Made by a program: the position numbers and the translations under genes
Shown: piece by piece, positions 26,658 through 33,846 of the stretch
Layout: each line of letters begins with the position of its first letter
Numbering within the stretch: the first letter of the stretch is position 1
DNA from: Anatilimnocola floriformis
GTDB taxonomy: Bacteria; Planctomycetota; Planctomycetia; Pirellulales; Pirellulaceae
Length of the DNA stretch: 64,000 bases
Assembly: GCF_024256385.1 (NCBI RefSeq)
Contig: NZ_JAMLFW010000001.1
Coordinates: 3,534,001-3,598,000, forward strand
Direction of reading: 5' to 3'
The notes under the pieces: model-generated
Database searches by the model: none
What the model saw: only the letters and a program-made list of their open reading frames with translations
What the model was told of the DNA's origin: nothing

Positions 26658-27506
26658 CTAGTCCATGCGACCTTCTTCACGCAACCGATGAAAGTCGTGA
26701 ATCTGTTCCCAGGCTTCCAGCGGCGTCTCGGCGTATTGAATGAGCTTCAAGTGATGATCGGCGATCACCCCTTCGTCAGCGAGCGCTTGGAAATTGATGA
26801 TCCGATCCCAGAACTTCCGGCCGAAGAGAATGACGGGAATGTTCTGCATGCGGCCGGTTTGCTTGAGCGTGAGAACTTCGAACAACTCATCGAGCGTGCC
26901 GAAGCCGCCGGGAAAAGCGACGAGGGCTTTGGCGCGCAGCAGGAAGTGAAACTTCCGCATCGCGAAGTAGCGAAACTGAAAACAGAGTTCCGGCGTGATG
27001 TATGGGTTTGGAGCTTGTTCCTGCGGGAGGGTGATATTGAGGCCGATGCTTTTGCAGCCGATGTCGTGTGCGCCGCGGTTGGCGGCTTCCATCACTCCTG
27101 GCCCGCCACCGGTAACCACGACATAGTTGCAAATGCCGCCGAGCTGGCAGGTGGAAGAGACAATCCGCGAAAATTCGCGCGCGAGCTCGTAATACTTCGC
27201 CTTCTCCACGACTGCTTTTGCCCGTTCAACATCGCGCTGCCGCTGCGGATCACCGGGCTGTTCGGCGAGCGCGTTCTCAGCCGTTTGCAAACGCAGATCG
27301 GCCGCGGCCTGTTCGACGATGGCCGTGCCGCCGAAGACGACGATCGTCGACTCGATCTGATTTTCCGTCAACAGCATCTCTGGCTTGAGCAGCTCGAGCT
27401 GCATCCGCACCGGCCGAAGCTCGGGGCGTTCGAGAAACGGAATGTCTTCATTCGCCAGCTTGTAACTGGGGCTGCTGAGAATCGCATCGAGCGGAGAATC
27501 GGTCAT
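26658..27506 (-). CDS. LOG family Rossmann-fold protein (TIGR00730-like)
   Basis: A 282-residue protein with the nucleotide-binding GGGPGVMEAANRGAHDIG and catalytic PGGFGTLDELFEVLTL motifs of the LOG/lysine-decarboxylase-like family, whose members hydrolyse the N-glycosidic bond of nucleoside 5'-monophosphates (or of cytokinin ribotides). An extra N-terminal helical region of about 100 residues makes it longer than plant-type LOG (about 200 residues), closer to the longer bacterial forms. The start overlaps the prepilin peptidase stop by 4 bp (ATGA), which indicates translational coupling. Confidence 0.88.
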   Translation of the reverse strand: MTDSPLDAILSSPSYKLANEDIPFLERPELRPVRMQLELLKPEMLLTENQIESTIVVFGGTAIVEQAAADLRLQTAENALAEQPGDPQRQRDVERAKAVVEKAKYYELAREFSRIVSSTCQLGGICNYVVVTGGGPGVMEAANRGAHDIGCKSIGLNITLPQEQAPNPYITPELCFQFRYFAMRKFHFLLRAKALVAFPGGFGTLDELFEVLTLKQTGRMQNIPVILFGRKFWDRIINFQALADEGVIADHHLKLIQYAETPLEAWEQIHDFHRLREEGRMD

Positions 27507-28714
27507 GAGAGGGTAGGCTCGTCGGGGGAGGGAGCAGATACTTCGATTGTAGTTGCGTCGTCCGGCAGCGGCGCAGGCGGCGTGGGTTGAAACGCTTCAT
27601 CGATAATCGGCAGGGGAAATGCGTATTCGCGGGGCAAGCGAAACGTTGCAACGGAAAGAAGTGCGATGGCGAGCAACGTCACTAGGCCATACGCACTCAG
27701 TTGACCAATCAGCGACGGATTGATGACTTGCGGATAAACGGCGATCCACCGCCACGTGAGCATTGCCAATAGCGTGACAAGGGCCAGGTCACGGATGGGA
27801 TGAATCGACAACTTTTCAGCATCACCCGAGATGCTGATTTGCAGGATCGACCAAGCGGCGAGCAGCAGCGGAATGAGTTGCCAGCCGAAAACAACGCCGA
27901 TGGCAATCCACAGCAGCGCGATAATGCTGCCGTAGCGCGACCACAGCCATTGTCGCGAACCAATCGTGAACTTGATCAGCCCAGCCGCGAGCAAGCCAGC
28001 CATTCCGCCGAGAGCGATATCGATTAACGGCGACTGCAGGATCCAGCGGCTGGGATTGGGCAAATCCACGAAATGCAATCTGTGGGTCGCGTTGAGCAAG
28101 TCGAGCGCAGCGATCGGATGAAGCGCGGGCCAGGTTAGCGAAGCAGCAATCGCGAACAAGATCGTTGGCAAGGCGAGTCGTTTGGGAATCAGTTGGCGGT
28201 CGAACTCGATCAGTGCGCCGCAAACCAGCGTGGCAATGAGCACGAGATGCATCGCCGCGGCGGCGCCGAGCGGTTTCGATTCGAGCGTGGTTAGCACATT
28301 TCGCGCAGTGCCCGGCGTGGGCCGCGGAAAATTCAACCCGTTGCTGAGCACTTCCATTCCACCGACGATCAGAAAGATCACGCCCAGTAGAAATTCCACG
28401 CGCGGGTAGCGCGGCGAAATGGGCAGTTGGCAATCGGCGCAGCGGCCACGGAGCATCAGCCAGCCGAGAATCGGCAAATTGTGTTGCAACCGGATCGGAT
28501 GCAAACAGCGCGGGCAGCGCGAGCCGGGATTGCTCAGGCTGAGACCGAGCGGCAGGCGATAGACAACGACGTTGAGGAAACTGCCGACCGATGCGCCGAT
28601 CGCAAAGAACCACAAAGCCAGCAGGGCTCCGCCGATGGCCCAGATTTGTTCGGCGGACGGAAACGGTTCTTCAATGACCGGCTTGATTCCCGCCAGCAGC
28701 GACACGATGAGCAT
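27503..28714 (-). CDS. A24 prepilin peptidase-like membrane protein, degenerate
   Basis: A 403-residue polytopic protein. The N-terminal methylase-type domain is clear: GASVGSFLNVVVYRLPLGLSL, then two Cys pairs (CPRC, CADC) and PISPRYPRVEFLLG. The first catalytic Asp lies in EFDRQLIPKRLALPTI. The second Asp normally sits in GxGD; the corresponding stretch reads RYGSIIALLWIAIGVVFGWQ, with no Asp, so aspartyl protease activity is doubtful. The protein is also longer than usual (about 250-290), with a C-terminal Pro-rich tail. It might keep only methyltransferase activity or be a paralogue of a functional PilD elsewhere. First gene of a three-gene minus-strand unit. Confidence 0.82.
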   Translation of the reverse strand: MLIVSLLAGIKPVIEEPFPSAEQIWAIGGALLALWFFAIGASVGSFLNVVVYRLPLGLSLSNPGSRCPRCLHPIRLQHNLPILGWLMLRGRCADCQLPISPRYPRVEFLLGVIFLIVGGMEVLSNGLNFPRPTPGTARNVLTTLESKPLGAAAAMHLVLIATLVCGALIEFDRQLIPKRLALPTILFAIAASLTWPALHPIAALDLLNATHRLHFVDLPNPSRWILQSPLIDIALGGMAGLLAAGLIKFTIGSRQWLWSRYGSIIALLWIAIGVVFGWQLIPLLLAAWSILQISISGDAEKLSIHPIRDLALVTLLAMLTWRWIAVYPQVINPSLIGQLSAYGLVTLLAIALLSVATFRLPREYAFPLPIIDEAFQPTPPAPLPDDATTIEVSAPSPDEPTLS

Positions 28715-28829
28715 GCGTTCCCTGCACTACGCGGCAATTAGAATCGGCGATGAGAAAGCTCAGCTCACATCGAGCAGGCAACCAGCGAATTTTCGCAGGT
28801 TGCCTGCAGAGCGTATAGGCCGTCTGTCG

Positions 28830-28884
28830 GCTTTCGGCTCTCGCTCCCGCGAAAGCGTGCGTCTTTCACCGAGTGAAAGGCGAC
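28830..28884. repeat. palindromic repeat (GAAAG/CTTTC hairpin type)
   Basis: Contains CTTTCAC-CGA-GTGAAAG (28863-28879) followed by GCGAC, preceded by a second arm (GCTTTCGGCTCTCGCTCCCGCGAAAGC region). The same module, with the same flanks (GTCGCC on one side, ACGCGTCTT or GTGCGTCTT on the other), recurs at 53819-53920 and 58367-58396. Confidence 0.8.
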
Positions 28885-28885
28885 C

Positions 28886-29362
28886 TTAGCGAGCAGCGAC
28901 TTCGCGGCGGATCACATACGGATTGATGATCATCTGCGGCTGCACGGAAGAGTTGTCGCCAGCGGCCGGGCCAACGCGCGGGGGCGGCAGTTGCCCACCA
29001 CCATTCGGCTGGGCATAAGGATTGATGAACACCGTTGGATCAGACGCAGCCGACGAGCGGCTTTCGATCATCTGTTGACCGAACTGCGGATAAGTCGGCG
29101 GATAGGCGTAGGGGCTGTAGCCGTACGGACGGCGAATGATCTGAGCGCTGTAGTACACCGGCGGATGAATCGCGTAGTAGGGAGGCTGCGGCACGAAACC
29201 GACGCGCGTGCCAAGGTAACCCCAACCACCACCCCCGCCGTAACCGCCCCAACCATTCCAAGCAGCGACATCGCCACCGTAGGGAAACTGGGCCTGAGCG
29301 ACATTGGCAGAAACGAGGGCGAGCAGCAGTACGCTGCAGAGCAAAGCGAAGCGGCGAATCAT
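28886..29362 (-). CDS. secreted Gly/Tyr/Pro-rich protein
   Basis: A 158-residue protein with a Sec signal peptide (FALLCSVLLLALVSANVAQAQ) and a low-complexity mature part: Gly/Trp-rich (WNGWGGYGGGGGWGY), then Tyr/Pro-rich (PPVYYSAQIIRRPYGYSPYAYPP). Proteins with this composition are frequent in planctomycetes and are presumed cell-envelope components. No domain is recognised. It lies apart from neighbours; the next gene upstream (bioD) is divergent. Confidence 0.75.
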   Translation of the reverse strand: MIRRFALLCSVLLLALVSANVAQAQFPYGGDVAAWNGWGGYGGGGGWGYLGTRVGFVPQPPYYAIHPPVYYSAQIIRRPYGYSPYAYPPTYPQFGQQMIESRSSAASDPTVFINPYAQPNGGGQLPPPRVGPAAGDNSSVQPQMIINPYVIRREVAAR

Positions 29363-29530
29363 GGGAGTATTCTCAAAGCGGGGAGCGAAACAGGGTCTAA
29401 CTCCACACTAGTTACGCGGGCACCTGGTTACAAACTGCGCCGTCGATTCTAAAGCGCCGTCAACCCCCCAGCCAATACAACCGGCACAACCCTTCTTTTG
29501 CACTCGCGCCTGAATTGCTACGGTGGCAGC

Positions 29531-30319
29531 ATGGGACGAGTTACTACAGGACGACGCACGGTTGCTGCCCGCAAGTCTGCCGCCGCGCCCTCGCTGAATC
29601 CGCATGCGGCCCGCGTGCGTGGTTTGTTCATCGCCGGAACCGACACCGGCGTGGGAAAGACTTACGTAGCCGCGTCGATTGCTCGCGAACTCGCGCAAGT
29701 CGGTTGGCGAGTCGGTGTATACAAGCCCGCCGCCAGCGGTTGTCATCGCGATGGCAAGCGAACACTCGTCTCCGACGATGCCGTGGCGCTCTGGAATGCA
29801 GCCGGTCGACCTGGAAAGTTATCCGCCGTTTGTCCGCAGCGTTTCGAAGCGCCCCTCGCGCCGCATCTCGCGGCCAAAGAGGAACGGAAGGAAATCGACG
29901 CCGCGCAACTTCGTCGCGGCTTGCAGTATTGGCTCAAGCGGAGCGATGTCGTTATCGTCGAAGGAGCCGGCGGCCTGATGTCGCCGGTCGGCGAAGAAGA
30001 CTACGTCGCCGATCTTGCTCGCGACTTCGGCTTCCCGCTCGTTATCGTCGCCGCCAATCGGATTGGCACGATCAATCACACACTACAAACGCTGATCGCA
30101 GCCCAAGCCTTCGGCTCGGGATTGCCAGTTGCCGGCATCGTCTTGAACGACGTCTTGCCGCCGGACGGATCCGACCCCAGCGTCCGGTTCAATCGCTGTG
30201 AACTCGAACTGCGCTGCGTGCCGCCGGTGCTCGCCCAGCTTGGCCACTCGCAAGAGCACTTCGACCGCACGGTCGATTGGCTGCAACTCGCGCAGCCGGC
30301 GCGAGTGATTAGGAAATAG
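29531..30319 (+). CDS. bioD: dethiobiotin synthetase
   Basis: A 262-residue BioD. It forms the ureido ring of dethiobiotin from 7,8-diaminopelargonic acid, CO2 and ATP. The P-loop GTDTGVGKTYVA, substrate-binding YKPAASGC, Mg-binding VEGAGGLMSPV and ANRIGTINHTLQTL motifs are all present. ATG 29531 is chosen because it lies closest to the core and leaves a 32-residue basic leader; no other biotin gene is adjacent. The upstream secreted-protein gene is divergent. Confidence 0.95.
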   Translation: MGRVTTGRRTVAARKSAAAPSLNPHAARVRGLFIAGTDTGVGKTYVAASIARELAQVGWRVGVYKPAASGCHRDGKRTLVSDDAVALWNAAGRPGKLSAVCPQRFEAPLAPHLAAKEERKEIDAAQLRRGLQYWLKRSDVVIVEGAGGLMSPVGEEDYVADLARDFGFPLVIVAANRIGTINHTLQTLIAAQAFGSGLPVAGIVLNDVLPPDGSDPSVRFNRCELELRCVPPVLAQLGHSQEHFDRTVDWLQLAQPARVIRK

Positions 30320-30437
30320 CCATTCCAATGGCTGCTAGCGGCTGCAATTCTCTCTAGCCCGCTGCGATTCACCTTGCTAAAGTCCCGCCGCTTGTAATTC
30401 CGTACCGCCAGGGATGGCTGTGTCAGAGGGCTGGGTC

Positions 30438-31637
30438 ATGAAGAAATCGAATCAACCGCGCGGGCTGTGCGTGGCCATCATTGCGCGCGACGCGGCGATG
30501 CTTATTCATCAAACGCTCGAGAGCATTCGCGATCTTGCTGCCGAGGTCGTGGTGCTCAACACGGGTTCGCACGATACGACGTCTGAAACGGCGGCGCTCG
30601 CCGGGGCACGGGTCATCAACTACCTATGGGATGACAACTTTGCCGGCGCTCGCAACGCGCTGCTGCCGCACATTCGCTCACCCTGGATTTTGTGGCTGGA
30701 TGCGGGTGAAACGCTGCTGCCCGGCGATGCAGCGCTCCTCAAGCAGTTTGTCGAAGACTATGCCGACGACGGCCGAGCTTACTTTTTGCGAGTTGCGACG
30801 CCGCCGGCCGCGGGTCAGATCGGTGGCGAGCAAGTGGCTCGGTTGCGGCTGCATGCGAATCGGCCGGGCCTGATTTTTCATGGCCGAGTGCGGGAATCGC
30901 TGCAGCGGTCGCTGACGGCGTTCAACATGGAAGCCGAACATTTGCCGCTGACGATTCAGCGGAGCAACCGCGAGCACAATCCACAAATCAAAGCCGATCG
31001 GGCTCGGCGAAATATCCGCCTCGCCGATCTGCAAATCGCTCAAAAAGGCCCCACGGCCGACATGCTCAATTGCCTTGGCGAAGCGCATCAGGCTCTGCAA
31101 GAACATCCGCAGGCGACTCAGCATTTCCGCCGGGCCCAGGAATTGGCCGCGGCGAATTCGACCGAAATGCTCGAAGCGTACTACGGCTTGCTGACCAGCA
31201 TTCCCGGCCCGAATGCGGTGATCGAACAGATGCAGCTTTGCCTCACGGCGATCGAGCAGTTTCCCCTCGATGCCCAGCTGTTGTGCGCACTTGGCGGCTA
31301 CCTGCAGAGTACGCAACGCATGGAGCTTGCCATTCGTTCGTTCGCTGTCGCTGCCGAGCACGGCCAAGTGAACTCGCAGTTGTGGCATCTGCCCGACATT
31401 CGCGAGATCGCCATCTCTTGCCACACGCAACTGTTGCAGCAGCAGGGGCAAATCGAAGCGGCAGCGCGAACTCTCGAACAAGGCATCGCGCGCTATCCGC
31501 AATCGCAGCGGTTGCTCACCCAGCGGAAGAAAATGCATAGCTCGCAAGAATCGGCAATCCGTGTCGATGTGCTCGAGAATGGCATGCAGCAACGGCCGCA
31601 CGCGGCAACGGTTGGCCAGCTGAGCAGCAAGCGGTAG
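30438..31637 (+). CDS. GT2 family glycosyltransferase with C-terminal TPR-like region
   Basis: A 399-residue protein. Residues 1 to about 190 match the WaaE/KdtX type of GT2 enzyme: LCVAIIARDAAMLIHQTLESI, EVVVLNTGSHDTT, DNFAGARNALL and LWLDAGETLLP in place of the metal-binding DxD. The C-terminal half is helical with TPR-like spacing (DMLNCLGEAHQALQEHPQATQHFRRAQELA...). Sugar donor unknown. ATG 30438 (MKKSNQP) is preferred to 30414. It faces a convergent GT9 gene across a terminator; both may act on cell-envelope glycans. Confidence 0.85.
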   Translation: MKKSNQPRGLCVAIIARDAAMLIHQTLESIRDLAAEVVVLNTGSHDTTSETAALAGARVINYLWDDNFAGARNALLPHIRSPWILWLDAGETLLPGDAALLKQFVEDYADDGRAYFLRVATPPAAGQIGGEQVARLRLHANRPGLIFHGRVRESLQRSLTAFNMEAEHLPLTIQRSNREHNPQIKADRARRNIRLADLQIAQKGPTADMLNCLGEAHQALQEHPQATQHFRRAQELAAANSTEMLEAYYGLLTSIPGPNAVIEQMQLCLTAIEQFPLDAQLLCALGGYLQSTQRMELAIRSFAVAAEHGQVNSQLWHLPDIREIAISCHTQLLQQQGQIEAAARTLEQGIARYPQSQRLLTQRKKMHSSQESAIRVDVLENGMQQRPHAATVGQLSSKR

Positions 31638-31664
31638 AACGGTCTGCGAGTGATGTTCAAATTG

Positions 31665-31695
31665 GCTGTTCCGAGTTTTTCGGAACAGCTTTTTT
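31665..31695 (+). terminator. Rho-independent terminator
   Basis: GCTGTTCCG (31665-31673) pairs with CGGAACAGC (31681-31689), loop AGTTTTT, followed by TTTTTT. It terminates the GT2 gene, whose stop lies 28 bp upstream. Confidence 0.88.
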
Positions 31696-31729
31696 GTGCG
31701 CTCACATTCTCGTTAAGAACGGCCTATCA

Positions 31730-32788
31730 CTAAGCAGCGATCGGTTGCAGTTGCCGGCGAGTTGCTCGCAGGACTTCGTGGCAAGCGGCAGTCACTTGTT
31801 CCACGGTGACGGCCCGCATCGCGATGTTCTCGGCCTCGCGACGTTCACGCGAAGAGCCCGTCTGCAGAAAGGCTTGCACGGTTCGATGGTGCGGGCCAAA
31901 AGGTCCGCAATCGGCAGGATCGGTCGGGCCATAGATGCCGACGCAGGGAACTCCGACGGCGGCGGCCATGTGCAGCGGCCCCGTGTCGGAGCCGACGAAC
32001 ATTGTCGCGTGACGAGCGAGTTCAGCGAGATCCGGCAGCGAGGTGCTGGGGGCGAGAATCGCGGCGCCGTTCGACTGCGCGACGATTTGCTTGGCCCATA
32101 CCCGCTCCAGTTCACCGGCCCAAACAACAACGGTCCGCAGGTCTTGTTGGCTTTCCAGGTAGCGCGCCACCGCGGCGAAACGATCGGCGGGCCAAAGCTT
32201 TGAATCCCAACCCGCGCCGGGATTGATCAACGCCATGGGCTTGTCAGCCAGATTTTGCGAATACAACCAAGCCGCAATCGACCGTTGATTTTGCACCGGC
32301 CGCGGCAGATCGAAACGAACGGGCGGCAGGTCCACATCGAGTCTGGTCAGCAGTTGCCGGTAGCGACCAACGACGTGGCGCTCAGTGGACTGGATCAAAT
32401 CGTTGTTGAACCAATGCGAGCGTTCGCGACCAACCGGCGGACGAAAGCCGATTCGCCGTTTTGCTCCACTCAGCCAGCCGAGGACCGAGCTTTTGAGCAG
32501 GCCTTGTGGATCTAGCGTAATATCGGGCCGCAGGGCTTGTAGCTCTTTGCGCAGCGTCCAGAGTTTGCGAGGCGACTTGAGCACGCCTTTTGGCGCGATG
32601 ATGACCTGATCGATCGCAGCATGTCCTTGCAGCAGCGAACCGCCGGCTTTCTCGGCAACCCAGCCAATCCAAGCGTGGGGGAAGGCATCGCGCAGGGCAC
32701 AGGCGAGCGGCATGGTCAGCACGCAGTCGCCGATCGCGCTAAGGCGGGTAATTAGAAAGCGGGGTTGGGATTCAGCGGTCATGTGCAT
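31730..32788 (-). CDS. GT9 family glycosyltransferase (heptosyltransferase-like)
   Basis: A 352-residue enzyme of the LPS heptosyltransferase (WaaC/WaaF) family: FLITRLSAIGDCVLTMPLACALRDAFPHA at the start, DLQGLLKSS-like DPQGLLKSSVLGWLSGA, PMALINPGAGWDSKLWP and the donor-binding FVGSDTGPLHMAAAVGVPCVGIYGPTDP. It transfers a heptose or related sugar onto lipid A core or another envelope glycan. The lipoprotein gene ends 21 bp upstream, so they are likely co-transcribed. ATG 32782 (third codon) is an alternative start. Confidence 0.92.
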   Translation of the reverse strand: MHMTAESQPRFLITRLSAIGDCVLTMPLACALRDAFPHAWIGWVAEKAGGSLLQGHAAIDQVIIAPKGVLKSPRKLWTLRKELQALRPDITLDPQGLLKSSVLGWLSGAKRRIGFRPPVGRERSHWFNNDLIQSTERHVVGRYRQLLTRLDVDLPPVRFDLPRPVQNQRSIAAWLYSQNLADKPMALINPGAGWDSKLWPADRFAAVARYLESQQDLRTVVVWAGELERVWAKQIVAQSNGAAILAPSTSLPDLAELARHATMFVGSDTGPLHMAAAVGVPCVGIYGPTDPADCGPFGPHHRTVQAFLQTGSSRERREAENIAMRAVTVEQVTAACHEVLRATRRQLQPIAA

Positions 32789-32809
32789 TCCTTTGCAACG
32801 TCTGACGCA

Positions 32810-33646
32810 TCAATTTCGACTGCCGGCCACTGCTGCAGCGGGATTAGCTACAGGAGAGGAGTTTTGCGGTGTCAAAATTCGAGCAGGTATTTGTTCATCG
32901 CGAGCTAGCGCTCGCTGAAAAGTTTGCGGTTGAGAAAAACTGGTCAGGCCGCGCGGCATGGGATTGGGCGTCCGCATACCAGGAGCGGGAGACGAGGTTT
33001 GCACCTGGTCGTAGATGCGCCCTTTTTGAAACGGCCCGATACCGAGCACCCACAAATCTTTTGCCGTGCTGTTGCCCGTGGCGATGCCCGCCTGCCACAC
33101 AGGCTCACGAGTCGCGCGGTCATATGCCACGACACCGATGCGCGCGGCGCCGAGTTGATGATTTCGCCGGCCCAGCGATAGATCGGGCAGTTGCGGCAAC
33201 GAACTGCCGCCGGGAGTTACCGCCGCGGCTGCCGTGTGCAACATCACGCCGGTCGGTACACCATAAGTCTGTTCGTCGCTATCGGCGCTCATCGCGCCGA
33301 GTCGGGCTTCGACGATGATGTCGGCGTCGTCGGCTTTGTCCTGCAGCAGGCAGTTGTAGGCCAGCATCTGCTGCCGCAGCGAGCCGATGACGTATCCCAC
33401 GTTGCCGTTGATGATGGCCGGTTTGTCCGGAGCACTCGCCGTAGGCAGCATGCTTTTATCGAGATACACCCGACGGCCCGACAGCGGGCTGAAGTCGATC
33501 TGGCTGACCGCGTGATCCACCGCATCAGAAATCACCAGCTGCTCGGTCGCCAGGCGCGACTTCGTCACATTGCAGCCGCAGGCTGCAATCAGCAGCGCCG
33601 GCAACAGCAGGCAAGTCATCAGCGTCGGTGGAGAGTTCCGCAACAT
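32810..33646 (-). CDS. lipoprotein, DUF6655-like
   Basis: A 278-residue lipoprotein. The signal peptide ends in LLIAACGC with a Cys that can be lipidated. The body (KSRLATEQLVISDAVDHAVSQIDFSPLSGRRVYLDKSML...) matches, from memory, a family annotated as DUF6655 in planctomycetes; it resembles secretin/TolB-type periplasmic lipoproteins in length but no function is known. ATG 33646 (MLRNSPPT) is chosen over 33673 because it gives a normal-length signal peptide. Between the esterase-like gene and the GT9 gene on the same strand. Confidence 0.75.
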   Translation of the reverse strand: MLRNSPPTLMTCLLLPALLIAACGCNVTKSRLATEQLVISDAVDHAVSQIDFSPLSGRRVYLDKSMLPTASAPDKPAIINGNVGYVIGSLRQQMLAYNCLLQDKADDADIIVEARLGAMSADSDEQTYGVPTGVMLHTAAAAVTPGGSSLPQLPDLSLGRRNHQLGAARIGVVAYDRATREPVWQAGIATGNSTAKDLWVLGIGPFQKGRIYDQVQTSSPAPGMRTPNPMPRGLTSFSQPQTFQRALARDEQIPARILTPQNSSPVANPAAAVAGSRN

Positions 33647-33846
33647 GGGGAGCAGTTTAGCCCTGCTGCCCATTCTGCCAAAGATGAGTTTTCTTCTCGC
33701 GTGCTAGCAAGCGGCGTTGATGCAGTATGATTCGATACTTCGAAAGGTGTGGTCGAGGCCCCCGGAAGTAATCCCGTACCAGCAGAACTCAACCAGCACC
33801 GCTGGCAGGGCCAATTAAAATCTCTGGCGGCACCGAAAAATCACCA

